NCBI GenBank assembly: GCA_038503065.1
Contig: JBCAMK010000006.1
Coordinates: 1,116,001-1,180,000 of the forward strand
DNA from: Paragyromitra xinjiangensis
Lineage: Eukaryota; Ascomycota; Pezizomycetes; Pezizales; Discinaceae
Direction of reading: 5' to 3'
Length of the DNA stretch: 64,000 nucleotides
A program made the position numbers and the translations under genes. Position 1 is the stretch's first letter; every line of letters starts with the position of its first letter. Positions 11,927 through 23,610 of this stretch are shown here, one piece after another. The notes under the pieces were generated by a model. The model worked only from the letters and a program-made list of their open reading frames with translations, was not told where the DNA came from and did no database searches.

Positions 11927-12105
11927 TAGACGCCTTCACGGTCCACCCGGACACCCCCCTCACCCGGACAACTAACGGGAATAGGAAAGTTTCTGGCGTT
12001 GCAACCGGCTTCTTTGCTGCTTAAGCAGGAATTCTCTACCAAATATTAACCAATCATCATCTGTCCGGGTGAGGGGGGTGTCCGGGTGGACCGTGAAGGC
12101 GTCTA
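11927..12105. mobile_element. MITE with perfect 42-bp terminal inverted repeats and TA target duplication
   Basis: A 175-bp element (11929-12103) has ends that are exact inverted copies: 11929-11970 begins gacgccttcacgg and ends cacccggaca, and 12062-12103 is its reverse complement over all 42 bases. TA flanks it on both sides (11927-11928 and 12104-12105), as expected of a Tc1/mariner-superfamily target-site duplication. Within each arm the ten bases cacccggaca occur twice. The 91-bp core has no coding capacity, so the element is non-autonomous. It lies between decayed F-box copies. No second copy is visible in the window. Confidence 0.9.
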
Positions 12106-13250
12106 TCTACTATCAAAATTACATGCATTTTCTCTTTTCCTCATAACCAGCTGCTAAATGGTACAGAATAATACGAGAACTTTAAGTAACACCTTCGCTT
12201 TCCCATAGGATCCTTACCATCATACAGCACCTATGAACTGAGGGTCTGAGGGAGATGCTCATATATAGATTTGGCATTCTACACTAAAACCTATACGGAA
12301 CCTACAACCAGCCACCAGCAATCTCTAATAGAATTACTTACCCAAAACCCTAATCAGTGAGTGCAGAGATTTGCTCTTCCAGCTCCGCTTAACATGTTAA
12401 TCAGACTATATTTCTATCTTCAGCAACTTAACCGTTATTTCATGACCATGTAATATCGCCAAGGGATCACCGGTCTAATTGGCCGAAACCAAGCATTTCC
12501 ATAGAAGGTTAAAGATGCCAAGATCCATAGAATGGCAGCCAGCGAAGCATATAAATTCCCTCCTACTCTTCCATCCCTTCTTCTTTTTCTCCTTACGACA
12601 TTGGCTTTTCCATCAGCGACATTATTGATCCCTTGTATCATCAACGTCGATGGTGGGCCAAAGAAAAAACGGTATGCTGAAGGTCGAGGAGGTTCAATGC
12701 TCACCAGGCCCTTCCCGACGAAGATTCCCAACAAGCCTGTATTAGGATTATATTTGTATTTCGGTACTTAATAAATTGATAATCTTCTCCAAGACATCTT
12801 GCACTTTTGCCCAACCCCATATCCTCTACCAAGATTTTATTCTCCCACGTGTTTACTGTTAGTTTCGTTTAGTGCAGGTATCCGCTTTGTGGAGAACGCG
12901 TAGCCATACTGTTATCCCTACGAGGCTTTATCGCCCGCTCCTAAGATGGGCTTGATCGATATTTACAAGATCTCTCGCCCGTTTATCTGCTTAAGTTTTT
13001 TTCAAATTGGGTATGTTGTTAATTGGCCTGGTCAGAGTTCACGAGTGAAACCCTATGAATCACTTTATCTGCAGCCATATACCAGGGAGAGGTGGTTTCA
13101 GCTTGCTGACCCCTTAACACCTAGCATTCACCCTACCATCAGCAAACACGACTCTCAAAATTTACCCCACTATCCACTACCAAACATCCACGCATTCAGA
13201 CGGACCAATTTGGCATAATTTAACATCGTTGATATAGCGATCGAACCAAA
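12106..13250. other. intergenic, no gene seen
   Basis: About 1.1 kb between the MITE and the next broken F-box copy. Around 12435-12771 both strands are open over about 240-300 bases, but neither product resembles a known family and the two frames overlap, so I call neither. The last few hundred bases would have held the promoter of the 13.3-kb F-box copy. Confidence 0.45.
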
Positions 13251-14526
13251 ATGCCGCTGCTTTCGGTACCCCGCGAGCTTCTCCTCGAAATAATCCGCCT
13301 CGTGGCTGACAGCAAACCGCGGCCTCACCGCTCCTATCGTGTCCCATATGTGAGACATCTCAAGCATCTCGCCCAAACGTGCCGAATGCTCCGCTCTCTC
13401 AGCACCACTGTCATCTATTCCATTATCATCATTGATCGAGATCTTAGAGCGTTGGGCGAGTTTCTGGCCGATTACCCCACTTCCGCTACATGTATCCGTT
13501 ATCTCAAAGTCAAGGCACCCACCTACGTAACCTTAGAGAACTACTGGCCAAATGACCAAGATCTTGTGGCAGCGCCATATTCTGAAGCTTCTTGAAAACT
13601 GCTCGGGCTTACAAGAGCTTTCCCTAACGCAGCCAATCACAATGTCTGTCACGAGTATGTTGAGATTCGATGACAGATTATTGGAACACCTATCGTCTGA
13701 GGCTGTAAACTCCTTGCAAACGATAAGACTCAAAGGAGTTTCGTCCAGGGAAGGCGTTAATGCACTTCAAGAGCCTGCTAAAAGGAGAATCCTATACATT
13801 AGAGACAGCTTAGATGCAGAAACTTGGTGTGTACACTGCGCACACTCTGCAGACGAAGAAAAAGGATGAAAACATAATCAAAAATCTTCTTCACCGGAGC
13901 AACATTAAGCAGTCAAAACCAGAATTAGTACAAACACTTATCTTTCATGCAGCTTTTCGATGCCGATGCTACAATGAGCAAACCGCAGGAGAATCCTTTG
14001 CCAAAACAATGCCAAACATCAAAGTTTTAAACATGAACACTACTGCTAACTACATCTACGGTGCAATTTCGACTTACGCTTCTCTCGGATCACGGCTGAC
14101 AGAACGCACTTTAGACGCTTCACACATTCCTTTGGCATCTAAGCATCCCAATGATGAGCCCCCCAAAGATTTCTGCGACATAATCACAAATTATCTCTAA
14201 ACCTCGCAAAATTTATCGCTAATTGTGGTGCAAAGCCCCGGCTCTGTCACAAGCTGTTTGCTTCAATGGGTAATTGGCGGAACCTTGTATTTTCAAAGCT
14301 TACATGCAGATTTGGCCGTGAGGATATTGAGCCACATCGATTTCGCGAGGGACTGGAAAGGTTGACAATCATCCGACCACAAATTTACATTTCTATGCGG
14401 AACCAATTTCGCCAAAGCCTTGTCTCTTGGGATCATTCAGCCAGTTTGGACTATATCGCACCTCCAAGACAGTTCGAGAAGCTTACTGCCTTTGTCTACG
14501 ATACTGATTCAGACGATGGTCACTAG
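13251..14526 (+). pseudogene. F-box paralogue broken by several frameshifts
   Basis: Starts with an intact ATG and the family opening MPLLSVPRELLLEIIRLV. Similarity to the intact F-box gene continues through four segments in three frames: 13251-13595, about 13552-13800 (LLENCSGLQELSL), about 13870-14200 (FAKTMPNIKVLNMNTT, STYASLGSRLT) and about 14200-14526 (RLCHKLF, REGLERLTIIRPQIYI). The segments are in the right order over nearly the full family length. No GT...AG pair of plausible size explains the changes, which points to at least three indels. It ends DTDSDDGH without a GYD tail. Most likely a recently disabled full-length copy. Confidence 0.8.
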
Positions 14527-15172
14527 GCAGGGGTTGGTCCTCATATAATGTAGTTCGATTTTACAGAAGGAAGCTGAAAGTTTCTAGAAATTTCACGTTT
14601 ATTTTTCCTTTATGTTTTCGGCTAAGGCCTTCCACTAGGCTCCTTGTTTCTTGTCGCAATGCAGTCCCAGCATATACAATACACGTACTCAGCTAAAACT
14701 TAAGCTCCGTGGTTCCGTACAGTTGGTGATCTGGGGGAAGAAAAACGGTGCTTTACACCGGTGGTTCCAAAAAATGTGACGGAATTGGAGGGATTGACTG
14801 CCAACCATAGAGCTCACGCTTGGTGGGAAACTGCCGGCAGGATGAGGAACGCATCACAGGTATCACTCGTTCATAGCATTACTTTCTATGCGGGAATCTC
14901 CGTCTTCACCTTTCTGCCATTTTCCAGATATATCGATGAGATACTTGACAATCATCACAAAGGCAGCGGTCATCATGCATGTCTAGCCCAAGGAAACAAA
15001 TAAATAAACACATAAGGTTGCCACATCCTAGAGCCAACACATTAATCCCACGCATCCAATTCCCTCCAGCAAAACACAACCCCACAAAGCCTTAGACCCA
15101 TAAATGTGCAAGTGTTTGGGATAGTCTTAGGTCTCTTTCGCTAAATCTCTATCAAGCCCCATAGCGCTTACG
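14527..15172. other. intergenic, no gene seen
   Basis: About 650 bases between two F-box copies. One 80-residue open frame at 14761-15003 does not start with a known domain and shows no F-box motifs. Probably the former promoter of the 15.2-kb copy. Confidence 0.45.
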
Positions 15173-16511
15173 ATGCCACTCCTCTCTCTCCCTTACGAGA
15201 CCCTTGACAATATCGCCGGTTTTGTCTATGGAGGCGGTCCCTCAGTTCAATTTGGTCCAAGGCCAAACTTTCTTAGTCTTTCCCAAACAAGCCGGCTGCT
15301 ACGATCCCTCAGTATCGTATACACCTACTCCAGGATCCGTATCAAATGGAAAGATAAGGAGGAAAAGGTGATTCTGTTCTTGAGGTCATATCCACACTTA
15401 GCTGCATGCATCCGCGATCTTACAATTGAACCAAAGCGCCTTCCAGCAACACAACTAGAGGATAATTTCAAGAAAGAATTGATGGTTCACTTCCAAGCTA
15501 TATTAGAAAGCTGTCCCAAGCTACGGAAGCTATCATTATGTCTGAGTGAGGTGATGGAGGAGGACTTAAGACTACAGTTTTCAGGCTACGGTGTTGAAAT
15601 ACCTAAATGTCGATTCAATGAAATCGATTAAGAGGCTTAAACTAGAGGGACAAGACATGAATGCAGTATTGGACCATTTTAAAATCCTACTGGAGAATGA
15701 GTTTAATGGGCTGGAGACAATAAAGATCATAGGTCCTGACTGGGCAGTAGCGGAAACGACACTCACAGAGCGGCGCGCCCTACAGCTTTCCCTCGGGACA
15801 ACTGCAAGTTTAGTAGATAAGAAACTAAAGTCGGTCAGGAAACTCTACTTTGGCACGTACACGATCCTAGAAAGTCAAGTACCGATTCAAGTTCTCAGTT
15901 CTGCCGGAATTTACTTTGCAAGAAAGATGCCGAACGTTCAAGTCCTAGATATGGGCACCTATCCCTGCTGTATCCAAAGCACTTTACGCACCTATGTTGA
16001 GTTAGGATCACAGTTGACAACGCTCACTTTGACCACCGATGACCACCACTACACCCCTAGCCCCCATGGCCTCCACCTCTGCGAAGTCATCTCAAAGCTC
16101 TCTCAAAGGCTCACTAAATTTGCCGCTTGGGAGCTACCGATCTGCCATAAGCTATTCCTAGAAGAGAATTGGCCTCATATTGACTCAATCACAATCAGCG
16201 TTACGGGCGGTCCTAATTGCGCAGGAATTGAACCGGATCAACTTCGCACAGGGCTAATCGGGTTAAAATTTCGTCGGCCTAGAGCACATATATTCGTAGG
16301 GTGGCCTTGGAGCGACATATTACTCTCCTGGTTCCCAGATCCGAAATTTCACCCGGATCAATCTAGTATACCGCATGATTATATCGCGTCCTTATGGAGT
16401 TTCCAGGCGCTTAGCCACCCAAGACACAGAATATCCCGACTTAGGCGGCAATACACGTACGTATATCAAGACTTTTATAGACTAAGAAGGGCTCTCCTTC
16501 GAGGTTCGTGA
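15173..16511 (+). pseudogene. F-box paralogue with a single frame change
   Basis: Nearly full-length relative of the 7.3-kb F-box gene. The first frame (15173 to about 15580) opens MPLLSLPYETLDNIAGFVY and includes SQTSRLLRSLS. The second (about 15587-16511) carries FARKMPNVQVLDMGT, RTYVELGSQLTTLTL, LCEVISKLSQRLTKF and ICHKLF. The frames overlap at 15591-15631, and the break lies near 15580-15590, before the sequence LKYLNVDSMKS that aligns with the intact gene. A GT...AG pair at 15551-15584 would restore the frame but makes an intron of only 34 nt, below anything else in this window. A single frameshift is the simpler reading. The C-terminus is basic and lacks the GYD repeat. Confidence 0.75.
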
Positions 16512-17063
16512 TTTGGGGAAATAGAATAGTGGGGTACCTAGTAGGATAATATCTGGAGGTTTTGGAATCTAGGAATTCAAGTTTCCGCAATCAAAATTAA
16601 TCCCTTTCCTATAGCTAGATGTTACGTCAAAATCATCCTACTATCCTAGAAACACCTTTGCATTATGTCGGAAGGGTGAAGTCTCCATATTTCCGTAGTA
16701 CCTTTTAGATGAATTCGAGGTTGTTTTTAACCTTAAGATCAATTATTTCTATACTATCCTTATTCTACAAGTTTTTTGACCTTCACCCTATAGTCTCAAT
16801 TTCATTTTGAAACTCTCAGTGGAGAAAAAAATTATTCTGTGCATCGCAACCCAGGCAATTGAATATGGTAAATGAAAATAAACTCTTCCTTCATGTACTC
16901 TCACTCACCCCACCTCGTTTCATCTCTGGCTTGGCGGTCACACGTTTCCCGCCTCACCCGCGCCACGACGATGCGCTGTGCTAAGCGAACACAAGAGCTA
17001 AACCACCACGACGTCTTCCCCTCCCCCGCCGTCACTTCTTCAACTCTACGAAAACTCACAACA
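16512..17063. other. intergenic, promoter of prefoldin subunit 1
   Basis: About 550 bases between the last F-box copy and the prefoldin gene. The distal part is AT-rich. The last 100 bases before 17064 are C-rich with CACCC- and CCGCC-type runs, the likely core promoter and leader. No other gene is visible. Confidence 0.5.
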
Positions 17064-17583
17064 ATGTCGATACCTAATGAAGCTCTCCAGAAGGTTTGTG
17101 CTGCCTCGCTGTACCTACCCAGCAGACTTTGAATTTGAAGATAAAAAAACTAACCTACGGCTGCAGTTGATGCAAGAGATCGAGGCCCGCGCCATCTTCT
17201 CCCAACAGCAACTCCAGGTCGTCAAAGGGCAAATGGGGGCAAAACAGCGCGACATCCGATTACTGCAGCTCACATCCCGAGAGCTGGATACGTTGCCAAA
17301 GTCGACAAAAGTGTATGAAGGTGTTGGGAAGATGTGTGTATTTTTACTTTTCGCACAAATCCGACCTTACCAAAAATAAACATCGAAGGACATACGTTAA
17401 TGGATTAATGCTCGGGATAGGTTCGTTCTGGAGGAACTTCCCGCGGTCCAAAAACGCCTGGAAGAAGAAAAGAAGAGCATCGAGGGCGATGTTAAAGATC
17501 TGGAAAAAAAATTCAGATACCTCGAGACCACGTTTGAGAAAGCGCAGGACAACTTAAACCAAATTCTCAATCGAGGCAGGTGA
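17064..17583 (+). CDS. PFD1: prefoldin subunit 1
   Basis: Beta-type subunit of the hexameric prefoldin co-chaperone, which hands unfolded actin and tubulin to the cytosolic chaperonin. Three exons, 17064-17093, 17167-17333 and 17421-17583, give 119 residues; the yeast protein is 109. The opening MSIPNEALQK is joined to LMQEIEARAI, and the middle carries the family pattern QLTSRELDTLPKSTKVYEGV. The second junction joins VGKM to FVLEELPAVQ by splitting the ATG codon after AT. The C-terminal coiled coil ends with YLETTFEKAQDNLNQIL, as in the family. N- and C-terminal helices flanking a short hairpin fit a beta prefoldin. The first donor is GTTTGT, slightly unusual. It is a lone gene beside the F-box island. 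Confidence 0.93.
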
Positions 17584-20500
17584 TAAATCGGAAACAGTGA
17601 TGATCAGGGATGGCGATGAGGAGGGCAGAGGAATGGCCGGAGGGGGGGGGACGAGAAAAACGAACGAAACGAACGGATGTCGAAATGAACTGAAGCGGAA
17701 CGCGTTCGGATTATTGCTGGAGTGGGCTGTTTTGCAGATCGATAATAGAGATGGATCATGGCATTGTAAATAGGGCTACCTGAAATGGCAGGACGTTCAA
17801 GTGAACAGCGGGCATGCTATTCATTTCGACGGCAATGCTGGCACGTCCACACCACCATAGATATGGATAAAAAAGTGATATGGATTTTTTTTCATATTTT
17901 TTTTTCGAAGCATATCTAGTCCATTCTCCGGCCATCTAGATATTGCTGCTTTAATATCTTCTTTTCTTTTTCCGAATTTTTTTTTTTGCTTTAGCTACTA
18001 ATTTAAACCTGAAGAGGGGAATTGGTTGGTCAACTGTACCTGACTATCTTCATATCTCTGCCCTCTGACCTTGAATCTGATATCTTTTTGGCTTGGGTAT
18101 ATAATTGGCGTGTATGTATAGAGAACCGAGCACCTTGTAAGCTGTCGTCCTAGATGGTATCACTTATCTAGATTCCAGTTGGTCCATGAGCCACTTCTGC
18201 ACAAAATATCTGCAGCTAGACAACTCCGGAATATATTCAAAGTGGTCCTACGCCATATTTCGAATTCCACCAGAGGTTCCAATGCCGGTGTGGCTTGATC
18301 AACCAAAGTTGATATCTCGGTGGACCTAGCAGGACCCTTATCCTTGGAACCGGGTCATTGGAGGCTTGGAATTCAAGGTCAACAACCTCGGCCAACACAC
18401 GATCTTCGGATATTTGCTTGATGTGCAACGGGGACATCGAAGTGTAGCAGACGTAAGGCGCAATATAAAATGTAGCCCTGATGATCTCGCATCTGCTTGC
18501 AGATAACGTGCATGAGACACAGCTGTCCTTGAGTTCGAACGCATAGACAGCGGCAGCTAGATAACATGCAAGCCCACACAAACTTGGCTCGTAGGGTTAC
18601 CTAGAGTGGATTCATCTTGCCTTATGCGTTCCCTTTCAGGAACCCAATCCAGATGGCAGCATCCGAGTCGTTGATGAAGCGGGTTCCTGGAATTCCCTCA
18701 AAACCTAGAATATTGTTCCTGGAACGTTCTTGCTGCTTGTAACAGCAGACAGCAGTCCATCCCTGAAGAAACTCCCAAGGAAAAGAAAAAACAGGAAGAG
18801 AAGACAATGGTTTCTATTTCAGCGGGATGAGTCTTCCCATCCACCAACCAGATTCACGCTTCGTTCTTTTTTTGTTAGGGCAGAATCGAGTTTGTGACAA
18901 CACACACACATCCAGCATCGTAAACATAAACCGGCCGGAGAAGTAAGGAAAAAAAACACTGCATTCCCCCGCGCTGCGGAATTGGCTTCTGGAACACCGT
19001 CGGCTCCCCGCAACCTCTTCGACTCCTAAACGAGAAGAGAGAGAAAAAATAACTCCATACCCTGTTGTTGAGAATTGGCTGAATAAAAGTGGCGACATGA
19101 ACAACTCATGGTCCATGCACTACAAAATACCCAAGCCACTCCTAAAAGGATTGTTAATTAGGCATCAAGCTACACTTGAACCGGCGTCCTATACATCAGC
19201 AATCACAGTTCAAACTAGGTGAGAGCAGCCCGGAGGCAAGCCTTCGGGAATCTTCATCCAACCAATTATGAACCTCTGTACCTACCCGTGAACCGGTTCT
19301 TCTTTTTTTCCTCCCTTCTACAAATATACCGTACATACATACTATGCTGTGCTTGCAATGAAAGAACACGTCCCTGGATCCCGGACCCTCAGAATGCGAT
19401 ATTTCCTTCTACTAGGGGAAGGGAGAGAAAAAAAAGAAGGGCCGAGTTTGATGTGTCCGCATTCCGGTCTTGGCAGGTGCCGAAAGGACAACACAGAGAA
19501 GTCCGCTACTAAAGTTAGACGAACCATTTCGCTTCCCGACACGAGCTGGATGAACTATTCCGGCACATTCTTTTCGTAAAAAAAGATGTGGCGTATTCTC
19601 GAAGGAATTTTTAATAAAAATAAAAAAAGTAGGCATAATACATGTAGCATCAGGCTCCAAGGGTCGCGACATGAAAGACGCACATCTAAGAACTTGATTT
19701 TCAACAGGCAGCTACCACAAGAAAACAAAAATGGAAAAACTTGGGGGAGATTTTAGCAGGGACTGAAGCATACATAGATTACGTTATTCTCCCCCTTATT
19801 TTCGTTCCTTCTGCGGAGATGATTTGAAGGATGCAAGGGGGCGGAGACGAGAGATCACGGGCGCTTCTGGCGCTTGGTTCAGATGCGGTCGAGATGACAA
19901 CGTTTTTCCCTGATAGGCGCGCAGGCACGGGTGCTGGGGTGGTATGTGACAGCTTGTTCGTAGGGCTTCCGAATACTCTGGGGAAGGTCTGCTCAACAAA
20001 GTGTTTCGGAACAACTCCCATGTTTTCGGGTGGTTGTTCCGAGTTATTTCTGTTTCATGCATGTAGGGCAGTCATTTTTTTATTTTATTTTTTGTTCTCT
20101 CGGGTGTTGGAGATTTCCAGGTTTATGGTTCAGGTTCAGCCAGTTAGGAGGCAAAAACCTTGATGAGCTGTTCGAAAAAACAATGCGATGTTTCCAACCC
20201 GGCGTCTGTTTATCTGATTGTATTGGAGAATATCCACGGAAATGGCCCCCCCGCCTCTTCCAGGGTTCCTCGCTGTTTTGATATCATTGGCTTTTGGCTC
20301 AATCCCGAACCATTGGTCACCGCAGACGTCGCATCGCATTGGCTAACTCTATACGGAACGTCCACCCATTCAATTGTTCCCCGGGTGCGGAACCGGAGAT
20401 CAAGTTTATATCATCTGATCCCGAAATTCAAACCTGAGACGGAGACAGTACTGCACATAGAAGAGCTACATGGGTTGTTGTTCAGTCACACCTAGTCCGC

Positions 20501-22960
20501 GATTTCTACATTCAAGGAGAAAATCCATCGACGACGAAAAGAAAAAAAAAGATCATGAGAATTAATTCTCAAACACTAACTCCTGTTTTTTCTTTCGCAT
20601 CAGTATATCCCTCAACTGCATCAGCCAGCACTCGATCAAGTCCTCATGCAGCACCGGTAACTTTTTCAAGAGAATCGAGTACCTTGCTGAGACCACATTC
20701 AACCAAGATTCCTGATACAGTTCCAGGTGCTTTTTTGGGTTCCTGTAGGAAAAATGTCTGTACCCTTTCCCCAGATTCCATGAACGTTGAAACCCAAAGT
20801 GTCATTCATTGAAACGTTGGATTCGACTGGCCGACCCCATACTGTTTTTCTTCGCCACGGCATTCTTCCCGTACACAGTCAGATTGGTAGATCAAGCGAG
20901 CGAACCGCAAACCGAGATTCGCAACTATCGTCGAAAGCGAGACAGAGTGCACAACGCAGCGGTGAGTCCCCGTAGCGCATACAAAAAAAAAAACTATTGC
21001 GCGAGATCGACGCTTCACGTGGATCGCCTCAGTACTCCAACTTTCGTGTAAATTTGGAGGACGTAAGCCGTTCGGGTTTCGGGTGCCATTTCTCAGCCTA
21101 ATACTCAGCCATCCAGGACGTAGACGTGAATTCGAGTTCCGACTACCAGTGTGTTGGTTGCCGCCTTAAGGTTCTTATTTTCCATGTGGCCGTGCATATT
21201 GATGGTCCATGCTGGGATTAGTCGCCGTCGTCCATCCTCCCCGCGGTCTGCAGCGAGTGTAACATGCTTTCTCAATCGACTTTTCACCGACGCATCCCGA
21301 GACCCATACCCCCAGGAGCTAGGACATGAGAGGTTCAAGGGTCTAGGTCTCGGCTTAGCTGATATGTGGCTGAAAGTGTAGATACTTGACGTATCGCATG
21401 CCGGCTCTTCAGCGCTTCCCTCGGAAATAATACTCTATTTTTCCTAAAAATAATGATAATGACCGACAAGCCGAACAGACACTGCCGAAGAGCGAGTCGA
21501 AGCATCGGGCCCCAACCTTGGCTTTCTTGACATGTCAGGTACTGATTGGGAATACATAATCAATCTGGGATTTCCGATGGCCGAGAAGTGTAGGTTGAGG
21601 GCTGGATCAAAGGGGCAGATATGCTGTGCAATCAAATTCCATTAGTTGATTTGATCAAGCAGAGATGGAATGTAGAGTACGTACGAGAACGAGCAAGAGC
21701 ATTCTCGGGCATTACCAAGTGCAAAATACCAATCGTGTCTAACCATATCGACACACGCCCATGTTATGTGGAGAGATACAAGCTCGCCTTATCTGTGAGC
21801 CCCGTTACACGACGTCCACGAGACACGAGTCGGGTGCTTACGTTGTCGACGCGTCCCTGAACACGATTTGGCGAAAGAAGCCAGGACTCGTGTGTTGAAT
21901 TGAGTTCGGGAGAAACGACTCGGAGAAATAGAAGACGAGAGGATCGTGAGCCCGTGACCCAAGCTGTAAGTGATCTTGGCATCAACTTAGGTGCGGCTCG
22001 GTAGACTTGAGGCTCCGCATCAGGCTCGCCAAACCCTTCCGAAACCCTCGTGAAACGGCATCTCCCCGCGTGATTTATTTCCTGGCGTTTATTAGCGTTT
22101 ATCGGCTATAGCAGGCGCTTGTTGGAAGGTCCAAGTGCGGGGTGAGGGCCAGGGTCAGAGAAACATGCTCCTCGACCTGCAGCAGTTGGGCTGTTCGCAC
22201 ATTTCGCACGCTCACGATAGGGAAACATTACTGTAAGGCACCCGCAGGCTGAAATTGCGGACAGGGTTTGCCAGCATGCCAGCAATGCCATTGATACGCG
22301 TGAAATAAATTTTGCAAACGTCAGCGGCTCTCTGGTTCTTGATAGTTTAGCAGAACTCCGGCAGCCAAGAGAGACTCGGTCTATCTTCAATTGGCAAAGA
22401 CAAAGAAACAGAGGGTGGGCAGCTCACCAATTGTTCGCGCGTTTTCATTTCGCTGCATGAAAGTAGCTCCTGTGGGACCAATACCAGCATCTGCGGGGGA
22501 TCCAAGATCACGATTATTTGCTTCTGTGTTCCCCCCCCCTCCCCGCCCACAATTTTTTTTCCAGTTGAGTCATAAATAACCACACCCTACTTGCAGCGTA
22601 CCGCCCCACCTCTGATGCTTGGCTGTTTCCCTGTCTACAGTACAGCACGTATTACTGCAAGTCCAGAAGCTTCAGCCGGGAGAAACGCAGGTTTTGCTAT
22701 TCAGCAAATGAGGCTCCTCTGCTTGCTTGAGGGGGAACACCGTCCGATAATTCACATCATTCCGGGACCCGGCAGTTTGGACAGAAACAACGCAGAACAA
22801 AAGCAAGAGACGAGGGTTTACTGGGGTCTCACCTGGTACTGGGGGGGAGATGAATAAGGATTAGTTAGTGTGTAAATGGTTAGTGATTCCAGTCTCGCTA
22901 TGCTACGGGATGTATCTATCTATGGGGGCAAGAAGCGCGCAGTGAGGAGGGGGGGTTGAG
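17584..22960. other. gene desert of about 5.4 kb
   Basis: No reading frame here resembles a known family, and no pair of frames can be joined into one. The first 500 bases after prefoldin are T-rich (17880-18000) and likely 3' untranslated. Open frames of 60-115 codons exist on both strands (for example 18237-18581 minus and 19831-20163 plus), but they overlap each other and have no domain. Poly-A and poly-T runs are frequent, and 20900-22350 is richer in CpG. I see no terminal repeats, tRNA or transposase fragments. It may contain long upstream regulatory DNA or non-coding transcripts for the gene at 23.6 kb. Confidence 0.45.
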
Positions 22961-23610
22961 GGAGAGGTCTAAGGTGTGACAGAAGAGGGGGAGGGGTTTC
23001 GATAGATTGCTACTGGCAGCAGGAGGCGATGACCTGTGCTGCAGGCGATGGTGATATTGGCCTGTTGGCTGGCTGGCTGGCTCTCCGCCTCCCTGCCTGT
23101 CTGTCGTCTTTCTGTCTGTCTGTCCGTCTGTCTGTCCGCCCGTCCGTCTGTCTGTCTGTCCGGCGGGTCACTCTCACTGAGTGCGGTGCTTTTGCTGCTG
23201 CTGCTGCTGCTGCTCCTCCCTGCTGCTTCCGTGTGTGTGCCAGCCAGCGTTGACCTACCAAACGCTCCTGCTTCTTTCTGCTTCCCCCTCTCTGCTGTGT
23301 GTGACCGCAATTGTTAAAAGGCCCCCATCACCCTCGTGCTCTTGTTAATTCTTCTCTCCTCTCACCATCCCTCCGGACCCCTCTGATCGTTGTCTGCCAG
23401 TTTTTCTCACCACTAACTGACAGCCCCGCACCACCACAACTTCCTCATCCTCCACTTTCTCATAAATAATTAACATCTCACCCCCTCCTCCAAGGACTGT
23501 GTCTAAGCTTTGTACTCTGCTCGTTTGTACTCAGCTCTAGATAAACCCTCCACGTCCTGATCTGTAGACTCATCTTTCCATCCTCTTCATACCCCACTAA
23601 ATCCAGTAAT
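22961..23610 (+). promoter_or_regulatory. pyrimidine-rich upstream region and leader of the 23.6-kb gene
   Basis: The 650 bases before the start codon change from G-rich to a strongly C/T-rich plus strand. They include a (GGCT)n run (about 23066-23082), a CTGT/CCGT repeat (about 23095-23162) and a (GCT)7-8 run (about 23193-23214). From 23330 to the ATG the sequence is CT-rich with few G, as is common in leaders of highly expressed fungal genes. Open frames on both strands here are by-products of the repeats. Confidence 0.55.
23066..23214. repeat. clustered GGCT, CTGT and GCT microsatellites
   Basis: Three adjacent simple-repeat tracts lie within 150 bases: four or so copies of ggct, an interrupted ctgt/ccgt tract of about 65 bases, and about seven copies of gct. 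They sit 400-550 bases upstream of a start codon, probably in promoter or leader DNA. Confidence 0.85.

Noticed and set aside
11929..12103. Rho-independent terminator or RNA hairpin
   Set aside because: The 42-bp perfect inverted arms, 91-bp loop and flanking TA duplication fit a MITE far better, and intrinsic terminators are not used by fungal nuclear genes.
12435..12771. Overlapping open frames on both strands
   Set aside because: Neither product resembles a family, both lack splice-supported extensions, and they occupy the same bases.
18237..18581. Minus-strand 114-codon frame
   Set aside because: Three frames overlap in the same interval and none has a recognisable domain or splice-linked neighbours.
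22969..23317. Long frames on both strands upstream of the 23.6-kb gene
   Set aside because: They are translations of GGCT, CTGT and GCT microsatellites.
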